Source: Telmatactis stephensoni
Lineage: Eukaryota > Cnidaria > Anthozoa > Actiniaria > Isophelliidae
Assembly: GCA_029948255.1 (NCBI GenBank)
Contig: JALIZF010001645.1
Span: forward strand, 62,001-126,000
DNA length: 64,000 nucleotides
Direction: 5' to 3'
Below, in pieces: positions 23,801-38,900 of this stretch. The translations under genes were made by a program, and so were the position numbers. Under the pieces are notes generated by a model. The model was not told where the DNA came from. It made no database searches and saw only the letters and a list, made by a program, of their open reading frames with translations. Position 1 is the stretch's first letter. Each line of letters opens with the position of its first letter.

Positions 23801-26800
23801 TGGGAACCTCGTTTATGACGGCGCGCGCACGATCAAAAACGTACGCGTGACGTCCATGTTGATCAATCAATCAATCAATCAATCAATTATCCCTATTGTG
23901 ATCTAATTAGAATCGTAATCTTATGTAAGTTTGGTTGTTTAAAGGCCCACTTGGATGAAAATTGGAAACTGATTTTTTCTATATGAAGATTAACATAGTT
24001 AAATAATTAGGTAATCTTCGACAAAAAATCTACATTAAGCCCTATTATCACGAGAAAATTTTGGTTTAAAACTAAAGAACAATAGGGTTGAGTAATTGCC
24101 GTCATAATGACGTCACTTACAATTTAGATGCTAAAAACCTTGACATGCAATTTTATTCGTCTTTTTTGGGTGTGAAGAAAATATTCCTTCATGGTGATTA
24201 TTGGTGCCATATAAATAGGTTTCACTGAGTTTCAAGTCATTTTCACTTTTCATTGATTTTGATCCAAGTGCTTCTTTAAGCTCCCAAATATCATTCACTT
24301 ACTTTGCAGGACAAGGGTTCTCGTTACAAACTCGCTGTCTGTCATCAGGTTTTTTGGTTCCGTTACAGTATTTATCATCGACAGGTGAACTTCCGGTCTT
24401 CTCAAGACATAACACGTTAGACCTCTGATTTCCTACAAGAACAAAGTTTGGCTTAACCACGTCATAATAGACAGGGCATAAACCTTACTGCATTGTGAAC
24501 TTCGGCCATTCAATGCAGCTTTGTTTTTCGTCTCGTTTGATTCCGACCAGAGTCATTTTGCTTGAAATAGCTAGTGTTGTGTGGATGAAGCCGTGGAAGT
24601 TGACTTGCATGGACTCATTTGACATCGGAAACATTGAATCGCTTAATTCATAGAGTGTGTAAAAATCATGTAAAAATGTACAAATTGTGGTACTTTACCA
24701 TGGTATACCATGCATATGTGTATACAATTTAGTTGATCTTTGTTTGGTACTTACTTGTATCAGATACATTTACACACCATGTAAAATGCCATATACGTCA
24801 TATATAAGTATATATATATTTTAAATATATATTCTTAATATAAGTATAAATCAAATCAATTTTTAACCAGTGCGATCCACGTGGTTTTAGTTCTCTAAAT
24901 GGGATATTAATTAATACCCAACGTGACTTACCGATACCACACGTCGTAGAACAAGGAGACCATACACTATATCCCCATATAAACTCTAATGTCTCAGTCG
25001 TCTTTGTCGTTGTCTTTTTGGGGATTGTGTACTTGAATCGTATACCTGGATTTCTTGTTTGGAACAATAGCTAAAACCGAAATCGAACGTTAGAAGTCTT
25101 TTAGAATTGTATACCTTGTAGGGCAAAACAGCCAAACATGATTTTTTGTTTAATTTTGAGAAGTTTCTTGTCAACAGACGTTTAGAGCATCTGGCAAGCA
25201 GCATTTTCTAGTTTTGATTACTGTTTAAATCAAATGTGGATTATCACTGCTCGACGAGACATTGCAACAATAACTTTAAGGAGATGTTACATGGTGCAAT
25301 TTTCTCTGCAACTGAAGTGGAAATGGTGTTGCTAAACAATTTGCACGAACCATTGCATGCAGCGTGTAACATACCCTAGTGCATCACGCAAAATCAGGTT
25401 CCGAGTCAGTAACTGCAATCGTTGTAGCAATTTTTTGCGTCTCCAATGCAACGGTCCGTACAACGTATTTCGCAACGCAATTACGTGACGAAAAAATGGC
25501 ACCGTGTAAAATTCCCAGGGGCGAAGAAAATTAAAATTGCCGTGCATGCTTGAAATTGCGGCAACTTAATCCAGAACTTGACCCACTTAGATAGGTAATT
25601 TAAAAATAATAAAAAATTAGAAAAAAAAAATCCAAGAAGATTGAAACACTAGATCGCTCGATCCAGCTCTCACTTTTATCTACGCGCGCGTAGATAAAAG
25701 TGGGTCCAGTTCTGTACTAGCTAGCCATTTACCAACTGTTTCCGTGTGCATGCATTTGAAACTACATTTACTATTAGAGACTATATCTTGCATATAATCG
25801 AGGAGGAGTTTTGGAGCCATAACTTACCATGATATGAAGGTCACTATCCGTAGGTCCATCAGCTACAAACGTTTCTTTGTTGTGTTTTCTAGTGTAACGT
25901 ACAATAGTCCCCGCTGCCTTATACTCTCCACTCCACTGGATGTACCAGTGACCATTCAAAAGATATTTGCCTGTAGACGATCGCAAGGCCAGGTAGTTGG
26001 GCGCTCCTGCAACTTCTTCTACTCTGATGTTTCGTGCTCCCTCGGGGATTACCGTAGTCTCTACGTATCCTGGATGCAAAAACAGGCTTGGTTAAATTGT
26101 ATTTTGGGTATAACTTACTCTGGAGGCGTGAGTTAGAGTTAACAACAAAGAGGGCGGGAAGTGGGCTTGGTTCCTCGTCAGTGTCTGAGAACGGTACTCG
26201 TTGAAAACCGAGTTTCGAGTACCTTCTACATAGCTTGGACACTGTGCCATTGCTCTAGGCAAAGGTCTAGATGGATCTTGTACTATAGCGGATTCTTTTA
26301 GCTAGTGTACACGAGCTTGTGCGTCACCGTGATATTAAAGAGACATTCACTGCCATTTTGTCGGCCATCTTTAATTCTACCTACCTTGACTTTGTCTTAA
26401 TTGTCTTGCATATATATTTACTGAAACTTTACCGAATCATGCATCAGCAATGTCTTCGATCCCTCCTCGTTCCTCCCACTTCTTATAGGTTATTACTGCA
26501 TGGCTTACCGTACCACGGTTGAATATATCGAAGTTTTAGTTACCAGTGATTCAAATGCCGATCTGTCACTCCCCCTTACCCATTTCCTTTTGATTAATTT
26601 ACTGGCTTACCACTGCCTGTAGTTTGGTTGAATAATGATTGAACTGTCTCACAAGTTGAGCCGTCACCATGACAAACACCGCATCGATCTTCTTTAGCGT
26701 TAGAATGAAGAACATTGTCACAGCCAACATACTAACAACAAAAGATAAAAATTTTTTTTGCACAGACACCCCTGTAAGGTAGACACTCCTGTAAGGTCGA

Positions 26801-29800
26801 CACTCCTGTAAGGTAGACACCCTTGTAAGGTAGACACTCCTGTAAGGTAGACACCCTTGTAAGGTAGACACCCCTGTAAGGTGGACACCCCTGTAAGGTA
26901 GACACCCCTGTAAGGTAGACACCCCTGTAAGGTAGACACCCCTGTAAGGTAGACACCCCTGTAAGGTAGACATCCCTGTAAGGCAGACACCCCTGTAAGG
27001 TAGACATTCCTGTAAGGTAGACACCCCTGTAAGGTAGACACCCCTGTAAGGTAGACACCCTTGTAAGGTAGACACCCCTGTAAGGTAGACACCCCTGTAA
27101 GGTAGGCACCATTGTAAGGTAGACATCCCTGTAAGGTAGACACCCTTGTAAGGTAGACACCCCTGTAAGGTAGGCACCATTGTAAGGTAGACACCCCTGT
27201 AAGGTAGACACCCCTGTAAGGTAGACACCCCTGTAAGGTAGACACCCCTGTAAGGTAGACACCCCTGTAAGGTAGACACCCCTGTAAGGTAGACACCCCT
27301 GTAAGGTAGACACCCCTGTAAGGTAGACACCCCTGTAAGGTAGACATCCCTGTAAGGTAGACACCCCCTGTAAGGTAGACACCCCTGTAAGGTAGACACC
27401 CCTGTAAGGTAGACACCCCTGTAAGGTAGACATCCCTGTAAGGTAGACACCCCTGTAAGGTGGACACCCCTGTAAGGTAGACACCCCTGTAAGGTAGACA
27501 CCCCTGTAAGGTAGACACCCCTGTAAGGTAGACACCCCCTGTAAGGTAGACACCCCCTGTAAGGTAGACACCCCTGTAAGGTAGACACCCCTGTAAGGTA
27601 GACACCCCTGTAAGGTAGACACCCCTGTAAGGTAGACATCCCTGTAAGGTAGACACCCCTGTAAGGTAGACACCCCCTGTAAGGTAGACAGCCCTGTAAG
27701 GTAGACACCCCTGTAAGGTAGACAGTCCTGTAAGGTAGACACCATTGTAAGGTAGAAACCCCAGTAAAGTAGACACTTCTTTCAGGTAGACACCCCTAGC
27801 TGTAATATGGATACCCATGCACTGCTTTTCTTAATTTGCCTAAATTCTCCAAGCTGACATTAAGATGTAAGGCAGACATTAAGAAGTAATCACGAGGGAA
27901 TTTTAAAATGACAAAAAATCAAAAATCAAAATCTTACTATATGCGAACCTGTAGGTTAGTAATTCCTAGCATCACTATTTCCGTTGTGTTCAATGATCAT
28001 TCGGGAAATTAAAACCGCGCAGACCGCCAGCAACTCGGACTAGGAAAGTTAGAGATGATTTCCCTAATACACCTACCTCACATTTTCCAGCAATGCAGAC
28101 GTCTCTTTTCGATGGACGACATTGAGTACCGTCAATAACTTTATCAGAGAATTTCTTTCTTATATACAAGCCATAGACGCCTTTAGGAGAGCAGTACAAT
28201 TGACATGGACGAGCTATAACGTGTAAAAATGTATATTAATGTACTAGCATTTTTATACTAATAACTAAAAAAAGTTAGGTAGTGGGCATAGGCGCCATCA
28301 CATTCAACGTTTAGTCAAAGAATGATTGAGGGAGCGAATAAATGAAGAAAAGGGTAAATTCATGAATGTTAATGCGCGATCCTTGCGTTTACGTGAATGC
28401 GTGTAAAGGGTGAATTAAAAGATTTACGTAATAAAAAGTGGATGAATGAGTAGTGAAAGAATGAGTGAGCACTGATGAATCGAATGGATGGAGGGATAAG
28501 TGATATAGTGAATGAATGATTGGGTAAATGAATAAATTAAGGAATTAACGAACAAATGAATGAACGGATGGATGGATGGATGGACAAGTAAATTTAAAAT
28601 TACTTTATAGCCAAACAATTCCTTCTAATTAGCAGTTTTACAGTAAGCTACTGGAAGTCCGGCTATTTGTAAAGAGATGATTATTTATCAAATAAACATC
28701 AATCAATAAAGAATGCCTACTTTTCACTGTGGCAGGCTTCCATTCCCATTTTCTGTTCCTTACAATCCTACTGTTGAACTTTGAACATTGAAGCTCACGG
28801 AAATCTTGTGTGTTGGGTGGACATTTCTGCACATATAAACATTATTAATAAAGTAGAAGAAAGATTATATAGGGCGTGGCTAAAACAACCTTTTGGGGAA
28901 GGAGCAAACATTTTTTATTGCAGTTACAGGTTGATTTTATAAGGTGCACGCTGTATAATCAATTATGTATCAAGATCCAGTTTTTAACATTTGAATTTTC
29001 ATTTACGTTATCCGAATTCCACAACAAACAAAGTGACGCCACATTTGCAATAATGAATCGAATCGTGGATGTTTGGGGTCAAGGCTGATCTGGTTCAGTC
29101 ACTGTAAGGGTGAACTAAAAATACGTTGAAAGTAAGAAATGAGTTTAGACGACAATTAAGTTGCACTTCACTGACCTGTACATTACACATGAGATATTTC
29201 TTCCATTTTCCAATACAGTATCTCCCATTAGCACTTGGTCTGAAATCAAAGCAAATTTACACTCAACACTACTTTTAATAAAAGAGCATGTGCATACGAA
29301 ATGTGCTTTAATTACATCACTGCATTATATGAGATGTTACTGCATATATGGCCACAATTTGATACTTTACTTCAACTTGTCGGAGCGCCAGTCTCCTCTC
29401 AGATTTTTGACTGTGACAAATCAAAGGTACGGTAGGGGTACAAGTCAAATGGAATCCTATTGTGATATATATCAAAACGTCTCATGGAAAAGGAAGGGGG
29501 GGGGGGGGATGAAGACCTTGTCAAAGCCCTACGGTCTTCGAGGATGACTTTGATAATAGCACTCTCAGAGGTTGATACTCGAGATACTCTAAGAATCATT
29601 TTGCTGCAACATTTTACGCGTTAAAGAACGATTTTTCTCTTATAAAACGTACTTTGAATTGTTTAATATTGCTTGGTGTTCTTACCTTGGGTTGTCACAG
29701 TATCTTTGTGAATATGACACACCACTGCCACAAGTGCGTGAACACTCGCTCCAATTGCTCCACGAACCCCAACCACCATCAATGCTCTTGGGGAGGTCTT

Positions 29801-29921
29801 GACTATGGATACATTCACCATGGTAACAGATCTGTATGACAGTAATATACGATTCTTTATTATCAAAATGAATATCGGACTAGTCCTTCTCCAAGAACAA
29901 AATCAAGAAAGAAAGAAAGAC

Positions 29922-29984
<63 letters not shown>

Positions 29985-32900
29985 ACGAACAAACGAACAA
30001 ACGAATGAACGAACAAACGAACGAACGAACCTAAGAAAGAAAGAAATCGAAAGAATGAAAGAAAGAAAAAAATCAAAAGAAAGAATGAAAAAGAAAGAAA
30101 GAAAAAGAAAGAAAGGAAAAAAGTAAGTAAGAGCGAGAGTGATATAATAGAAGGAAAGATAGAGGCAGGAAAAGAATAAAGGAAGTACAATCGAACGTCC
30201 ACTTGCGACCACCTCCCGTAAGCGACCATGCATCCCTCTAGTGCGACCAAAAAATACCAAAATCTCGGGCGGTCGCTTACGCAGGAGATTTGACTGTAAT
30301 TCGCAGAAGGTACGGATGGATGGATGGAGCACAATCTAGGAGATCACCTTATTTTTGCCGCAATCAGTGCCATCAGCTGCTGGTTCTAGTCTTGACTGAC
30401 AGGAATGAGTTACCTTACACCATAACGTACTACACATGTCCTGGAAGCAGAACGACTTCATTTAGAATCGAAGTATGGTCACATGTCACATATCGCGGGG
30501 GTCATAGTGATTACAATGTAACAAGGGATGATATGATTGTCATAAATTAGAGACAGACATGGGCTTAAGCAGCTGCTAGTTAATAACCCATTTCTTTCAC
30601 TCTACTGTGAGGTGGTTCAGTCATTTTTTATTCGACCAGCCCTTTCGGGATAAGTATGGAACAGACCCAGCAAACACGACGAGTTTTAGAATTTTGTGGA
30701 AAGACCACGTGCGACAAATCGAAGATGCCTTTATAAAAAGGACCACGTTTCTCGAAAATCCCGCTAAAGTATTGGACCCGCTAACAACCCGATCCCGTTT
30801 AAACTTTCGGTTTTTTCTCAAAGCGCGCGCTATTTTCAATCCTGATGATTTTTAATTTTGTTGTAGTTTTCGAGAAGGTTTGAGTGCTCGTGCGATCGCG
30901 TTAGGTTTCCCTTAAATTAACGGAGCTGGGGCTCCTGTAGTCTCCCTCGCAGCCGTGTTTAGCCTCGTCACGCAACGCTCCCTCGTCACGAGGGTCCTTC
31001 GCTCCCTCACTCCCTCGTGACGAGGGAGCGTTGCGTGACGAGCTAAACACGGCTACGAGGGAGACTAGGGCTCCTGTAATTATTCGCATATGTTGATAAC
31101 GGGCCCATAAAGTTATCAGCCCTCACGATAAACGACCTCCAGATAAGTAACATGCATACGCGTCGACAAGCTCAATGAAATATCTACATCTTAATTAAAT
31201 ACGTTCTAACATCACAATCGGCGCTAAATTAATGCATATTGCGTTACCGTCACGCCAGGGCAATGTGACGAGTTTCTACCATATTGTACTCTACATTGGT
31301 GGTCAGCGTCGTAAATCGTACCAGGCAGGGCTGAACGTGTTCGGAAATTGGGGTGTTCTGTTGGACTGTCGTTTAGACACCAGCCCCAACCCTTACTGAA
31401 AAACAAAATGGTGATCATTAGAAGAATTAGCTTTTCAAAATCAAAATTCTCATTCATTTACTCTCAAGTACTTTGCTAGGCAAACCGCCCTCTTTTTTCA
31501 CTCCCCTCCCACCTCGCCCGCCCCTCATCCATCACCTCCCTCTAAAACAAGAGGAATAATAGAGAAAGTACTGAACAACATTTAATGCTAAAGGAATGAA
31601 CGATATTTAACACTTGTTTACTGGGACCGAAGGAAACATTATATTTTGTGGTCCCGAGACCATTGATGTTTCCCGAGGCGACGCCGAGGGAAACATTGGG
31701 GTCGAGGGACCACAAAACATACTGGTTTCTCGAGGTTCCAGTAAATAAGTGTTTTGTTTTATACCAACTGTCAAAGAACAAAAAGCAAAACGTCGCTTCA
31801 ATGAATGTTGTTATTCAAAATTCACTCAAAACTGACCTTTTTCGCACAAAGCTTTTCGGAGAATCGTTGCAGCTTGTTTGGTGGCATTCCTGGTTTAATA
31901 TCAATCCTTTTCTCGGAATGAATTCTGAAAATTCTTTGCAATAGTTTGACAAAAAACACGAGTTTTGCCTCATGTTCGCATGAATGGATTTGTAAACACG
32001 CGCTACCAAAAACGCGCCTTCAAAGCTCAACTTCCGGTTTTGTTATTACCGGTCCACAACATATTGTTGCCCGTTGCCTGGGAAACACCAAAACTTGTTC
32101 ACGTTCACGTAATAACACCTCGCCCAATCAGAGTAGGAGAAAAATGAACTTCGACAGTTGGTATATAACAGTGTGCATTTATTAAATAATTGAGTGCAAA
32201 GTGTCATTATGTACTCGAGATGCCAGTCACTCATGATCTCACTCATCTCGATCCCCGGGCAGGTTGAGTGTCCAGGGAGGAGTGGGATAGAAGAGTTCAC
32301 ACTATTGATGCATACATAAGCGGACTCAGTTGTGTGCTGCTTATTAGTAGTGCTTGAATTTGTTCACGCCTTTGAAGAGAATGTGATAGTGAGTCTACGT
32401 CTTGCGTCACTATTGTAAACCAGGCTGTTCTCTACTGATCGCCTTGATAGCGTTGTCTTGACTTTTTTTGTGTAACGTGGAATTTTAACAGTCAAGAGAG
32501 AAACCTTAGCTAGTAGGCACTCGTACCCCTCGGCCATATGGGATCGTTAGTCTACTTATTACAGTTGGTTGTCGTTCCCGTCGTACTTACTTTAAAAATC
32601 GTCTTATGTAGTCTCGACTGCATGTTGACCAAAACTGTGGACGACCAGACAAGTACAGTGCAGGGGACATGATAAACCGTGGAAATGCTCCAACACAGTT
32701 GTTATCATCTCCATCGTGGAGAACTCCAAAACTGAAGATAATAAACATAACTTCACTTTTCTTGTAATGTTGTTTGTGCACAGCGGTTGCACACAGTGTG
32801 TTGCACGGCAAATGCATTTATTTGATGCTTTTATTGAATTGACTACATAATAAAATAGATTAAATGAATAATATCATAAATAAATTTTAATGTTCGCTTA

Positions 32901-35900
32901 TGTATACTAATTATTACATGCTAATTATTACTATTTCATGCGCTAATAAGGCATTAAAGTTAACATACTTGTGTCCTATTTCGTGTGCTATTGTATAAGC
33001 AACAAGAAGACCGCTGTCCTCGTTGATATTGCAGCTCTTTGTTCTTGTGCACAAACCATTGACTTGGCTGAGACCTGAAAACATAATAAGCTTAGTCAAA
33101 AGCCTTGGGAAAGGTGAGTGTAGGGGGAGGGGGAAAGGGTGCTAACACCTCTATGTAACTTTGTTCCAGCCATTTTTTCACTTGCACTTTATATGCACAC
33201 ATACTAATACTAAGAGAATCAAGCAGATGCAAGGGTGATTTAGTTTGTGAGAACGTTTTTCAGTCGCATCCCCGTCTATAGCTAAGATTTAATCTAGTTC
33301 ATGTAGAACATAAAATGTAGATTAGTTCACTCCTGGTTCTTACTACTAACGCAGGTATAAACAAAAAGGACTTAAGTTGTCCTATTGCTGCACTGCTCAT
33401 TAATAAATAGGCCTAGAAACGCGATAACACTTGTCTGACAACGTTGCGCACAACAAGATGGTTTTGTTGTCATGAAGAGCCACGGCTATCGCTATTTCAT
33501 TGTTGTTGCAAGATGCATTTTCTGCGCGCAATGTTACAAAACTGGAACCCAATTTTATATCTACAACAGTCGAAGAGTTGGACACACTTCTTTTTCAAGA
33601 AACGTTGCAGAACTTTCTTTTTTTGCGTATATTGCTCACATCAATATTTGGTTTTTGCGTCACCAATGAGGACAAGGCTGGGCTGGAAATACAGTTGGTT
33701 GGAGCATTGGTATAATGGATGAAACCAAAGATTGATAATCGGACGAACGCAATTATCCCCCAAAAGGGGATATAGATTGCATGTTTTGAGTTCAAAATTA
33801 AGGCAATTTCAAAGTATGTACTGCGCATGCGTTTAAAGTGTACGTGATAAACTCACCAAGTGTCCCACATGGCTCGTTGATTCCTTTACATATATCATGT
33901 CTGCAATAAAAAATTATATCAGTCATCTATAGTCACCAACTTGCGACAATAGCCAATTTGCATTATTGCACCATTTTAGAAGAAAATCAGTAAAGCATTC
34001 TGGTAGAATGATCGATGATGTAGAAATTCTTGGTTTGCAAGTATTCCCAGGAGAATATATAGACAAAAGACATCGCAGACCAAACCACCAACATGGCTGC
34101 CATGTCTTTTGTTCAATTCACTCTCCTGGGAATATCAGGTTGTAAACCAAGAATACAACACCACTAGAATGAATTACGGATTTTTTCCCTTATTCAAACA
34201 TTTATTCCCTCGTGAGGAGAGCAAAACATTAATAATGAGCTTTATTTACCAAACTTTGGAGTTAAAAAATACGAATGGTTTACATTTAAAACTAGAAAAC
34301 ATTAACATAGAATATGAAGAATATATATTGTTTATTCATTTAGAAGGTATTAGACTGTCTCTATGTCTCTGTTCTTGAAATGGGCGTAGTAGATTCACGA
34401 GGTCTTCTCAGATTGTAGCACTTGTCATGGTGTGGTAGGTACTTGTGACATGGATGCAGTTCATCGGCAAGGATACGTTTAAGATCACGTGTGGTGGCCA
34501 AGTTCCTACTCGTGCTCAGCTTCTCAACTGTGTTCTCTGGTGCCCCTTGGATTTTCATGCTTCTTGTTTGTACACGCTCCATTTCTTTCTCTATATAGCA
34601 GGGGTCCCACCCACCCTCCCCCCACCCCCCATATCAGTGAGGCTTATTCCAGGAGAGGTCTTATTCTAAAAGAGTACAGAGTAATTCCAACTTCCATCGG
34701 GAGGCCAGCCTTTCTGCATGCACTCGCGTAGAAGGAAAAGTCTCTTATTGGCCTTCTAGTACGTCATTGCTGTCTTGTACATGTGAGTTCCACTTAAGGT
34801 TATTTTGGTAGAAAACACCAAGAAGCGAATTTGCTCACGCGTTCAATTTCTTCACTCTCTATAGTAAGGATATCAGGAGATGGTATGTCTCTAAAACTAA
34901 TCCACATTGTTTGGTTTTGGCAGAGTTTATGGTCATCTTGTTATTGTCAGACCAAGTCTGCAGGCTATCCAACACCATGTGCATTTGACTAGACTCAGCA
35001 GTTCGGACAGCTTCGTATAAAGTGCAATCATCGCCGTATTTACATAAGCCGATATTTTCTTTAATGTGATTAGGGATAGCGTCTCCCAAATCGCCGATAA
35101 GAACGCTAAACAGAACCGGTGAGATTACGGAACCTTGAGGTACTCCAGCGGGCCAGGAAGTTATCTTGGAGAGTGCTCCAGGCCAGGAAGTCGTACCTGC
35201 TGCGTCCTGTCACTGAGGAAGCTGCGAGTCCATTCCCAGGAACCTAAGCAGATGTTAGCTAGTAGATTGGAAACCTAATTACTTTAAAAAGGAGGCAAAG
35301 CATTCTGGTAGTTGTAGTACATGACGTAGTAATGCAAGTGACCTACATTAGGTAAGTGTTGTTTTACTATTTAAGTTGATATTGATATACACGTCTCTCT
35401 AACTAGTCAATAGACTGATCGCACGATACACTACGTACCTGGTGACAAAGACTGCTAAATCATGATGGTTTGGATGTTTGTCTGACTTTGGGTTAACAGC
35501 CATTGCAAAAGAACAAAAACTTTCAAGGGTATCACCAGCATGATGGGTAACTTTTAAGTCAGGATGATCTTCTCTGAGGATAATGATTCTGACGACGACT
35601 ATATTGATAGCATTGCCAACACTGGGATGACGAAATATGTTGTTTACCTTGAGGGGAAAAAATAAGAGAACAAAAAAAGAAAAAAAAAAGAAAAAAAGAA
35701 ATATGTTACACACGTTGTATTTAAATGGTAACTCCCTTTACAATAGCTACAATGTAGCTTTTGATGGTAAACTATTTCTTCACTCACTTTCAGACATGCG
35801 CAATGAGATGCCAAATTCGCTTGAACATCTTGACATGCGTAGTGATGTTGGTTCGTTACTTAAAAGTACAATCCTTGCCAAAATTGTTTCCCTAAAAATG

Positions 35901-38900
35901 TTTTTTTTTTTTCGTTTTAACAGCTTTATTGGGCAACAATAGAAAGCAAAATACAATGTACAATGATAACAAAATAAACAATATCAATCAAGTTGTACAC
36001 CCAATGAGGGAGGTACGAACGGGACGGCGGTCCCATGCGAGTTTCCCCTCCCCTCGCGCGTTGTTAAGATTGTGTATGAGAAACCCAAGAACCTGGTACC
36101 TTCATAGATGACAATCTGCAACATGGGGTCACCAAATGACGATGACATTGAACAAAAGGGGTTTCAAATGAGATAAAATGTAAAAACCATGCAATGTTTC
36201 TATGGCTAGCTTGAAAATCAACAGAAAGCAGTCGATATGTTGGATGAGCCAAAAACAGACATTAATGAGAAATCTTTAATCAATCTTGTCTACTTCGTCT
36301 ACGTAACAATTTTATTAGTTCCGAGCTTTGGGTCGTTGACCCACCATCAGGGACGGTGAACAAATGACTTTTACAAAAACAGTTGAAAACTGTCATACAT
36401 AACGAAAGATGCGTTACAAACAAACAGAACGAGCCTAATAACGCACGAGCTAAATATATCTAATGCGTGCGAAGTTAGCAATGCCCGCGAACGTCCTTAA
36501 GGTAGTTCCGGACCCTTGCTACTGCGCATCCCCCGCGCGCATCCGAGCGCGCGCACTTTTATTAAAGAATATTGGTTTTAACGCTGGGGAGTCTGGGCAC
36601 TAGTGTGCCAACGATTGTAAAGCGTAGAAACTCTAGCTTTTAGCGCAGAAAATAACATTTTATCGACCAAACTGTCGAAAAAGATTTATAAAAACTATTG
36701 TGCACCGTCCAAAGTAGGTGCTTATTCTCATTTTTTAAATTTAAAGAATTTTATCGATCTAAAAGGCCAGCGAGAATATCGCTAAAATCAGCGTTGTATT
36801 TGGGGTTCGTTTTCGAAGACTTTTCTCTTTTGTTGTTCTCTAACTCTTGAAATAATACGGTGACCCCTGTTTTTTCCCTTTTATTTAAGGCTTCATTTAC
36901 TATTCTTGCGATATAGAAAATAAAAATACTATGTCTATTGACGAGATCATCGTCAATTTTCCACATTTTTAAAACCCTCTACGTATTTAGAGGCTCTAAA
37001 CTGCTCAGAATATTGCTTCTAGAATTCACTTTCAACCATATTTACACTCACTTGAAACATTTTTATTAAACAAAATGTTAGAATAACCTTTCAGCTATTA
37101 CTGTGAACAGTGTTTTGCTTTTGGTCGCTGAAACCGTTTACAATCTGTGGACTATATTGAATACAGCCTATTTGAGCAAAATCACCTCCAATCATCGAAA
37201 ATGCCTACTTTTACGACATCTTATAGCTCAATAACCAATACGGTGACCCCCTCTTTTTTTCTCGTTTTTTGACTTGCCTAATCATGATCTTCAAATGAGG
37301 GAATTTTAAAGAAAATTCATTAACGAAATCCAAGGCTCCGTAACTACCTGAAGAAGTAACTGAATGCTCGATGCAAGCGAAGTCCAACAGACAGAACAGA
37401 ACCTGGAGGGAGTGGGGGTGGGGGTGGGGAGGGAGGGTGGCTTCCATGTAAAACGGGCGAGATGCTATTCGTACCTTTCAGTGGTTGAAATCGGTAGTTT
37501 GGTACCACTTAGGGTTCTAAAAATCTTAAAGCACCACCAATAGAATTAGCTGAATACGGTGCATTTTACCGACAAACAAAATTAAAGTTCATTTCAAAAT
37601 TATCGACAAGCAACTCCGCCCCCTTATATATAAGAGTCATACTCCCTCCCCGGCGGAAGCAACAAAACGCTTTTTGACAACGTCAGGCGCACGCTGATTC
37701 AATCAATAACAGCGCAAGTTACATTGTAGCTTTGTTACAACATAACTTTGGCCTGTGGTAGTATTGTACTGAAGCGCATCTCAGAAATTTCCTTTTCGAA
37801 GTAACATTTAAGTTTTTCATCCCTCTGTCCGTCCATCTATTCATCCATCCATCCTTACTTTCCCCCCTTCTTCCTCAGTCATTTCTTTTGCTTTTGTTTT
37901 GTTTGTTGTTTGTTTTGCTTTGTTTTGTTGTGTAATTTAAACCCTGACAATCCACTCACAGTGCGCGCGAATAATGGTCGGTTTTTGTAACTACAACGAG
38001 GAAACAGAGAGACAGAAAGTATGTAATTTGTTGGTTGTACAAGAATATTTTTGCATAGATCACTCTCATCGAGGAAACCCCAAATAGCAAGTTATTTTTC
38101 CGGTAGCCTAAAAATGTGTTTTTCTTCGCCTAAAGCAAAACATGTTTTTTGAATAAACAGATAAATCAAAGCCTGTTTTTAACTAGGAAATCGTAATGTT
38201 TTTCTCTCCAGTTTCCCATTGCTGCAATTTAGCTCGGTTTGCGTTCAAACCGAGTTCTTATTCTTCCAGCGGTGCTTGTGACACTAGTTAAATCAAAAGC
38301 ATTTGTCGCACGTAAATGACTTTTATACCAATAATAATCTTGTTAGAGCCTAAATAAGCTAGTTCGCGATTGGCAGAGTGACCATTTGTCAGTTATCTAC
38401 CGCACGGACATATGTTTTCAACATGTGTTTAATTCAACATCTGTTGATCAGCTCCCTTTTCGATATTCAGTATACGTATTTCAAGCACCTGCAGTGACGT
38501 ACAATTAGAAAACTTATAAAAGTATTTTCGCCCCAAGAGGTACATTCAAACAGAAATTCCTTTTCTCTTCGCAACGATTTTAAATGGCTTTCAAGGACAT
38601 TCTTGGGGAGTTGCTTGATTCTTGATGTATTGATTGAGACTAATGGTACATTAAATTCGCGTTTGGAAGATCGCTTAATGAAGACATACTTGAGATTTTC
38701 TTTGTCTTATCATTTAATTATAAACCCATGGTTGTTGTTTTTCTCTCGCGTCAGTTTTAGATTAATTTAAAAGGTCACTTAAGCAAAAAAGAAACAGATT
38801 TAGAACGATGCATTTTCATGTTATGCTTTATGACCAACAATATCTGTCACTAGGGCGTTGTCTCGACAACTTCTAATGGTATCTCATTGGTGACTCTTAT

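Noticed and set aside
26762..27795. CRISPR-like array
   Set aside because: Units are directly abutting 17-mers without spacers, in an animal gene intron.
26599..27818. Three overlapping minus-strand ORFs of 337-369 codons
   Set aside because: They are three frames of the 17-bp minisatellite, whose unit happens to lack stops; no start context, domain or splice logic.
29799..30334. Long ORFs of Lys/Glu or Phe/Leu/Ser repeats
   Set aside because: Translations of the (GAAA)n microsatellite.
36751..37447. Minus-strand ORFs as the missing ADAMTS catalytic exon
   Set aside because: They contain neither a basic cleavage site nor a VAD-type strand, and flank a repeated motif instead.
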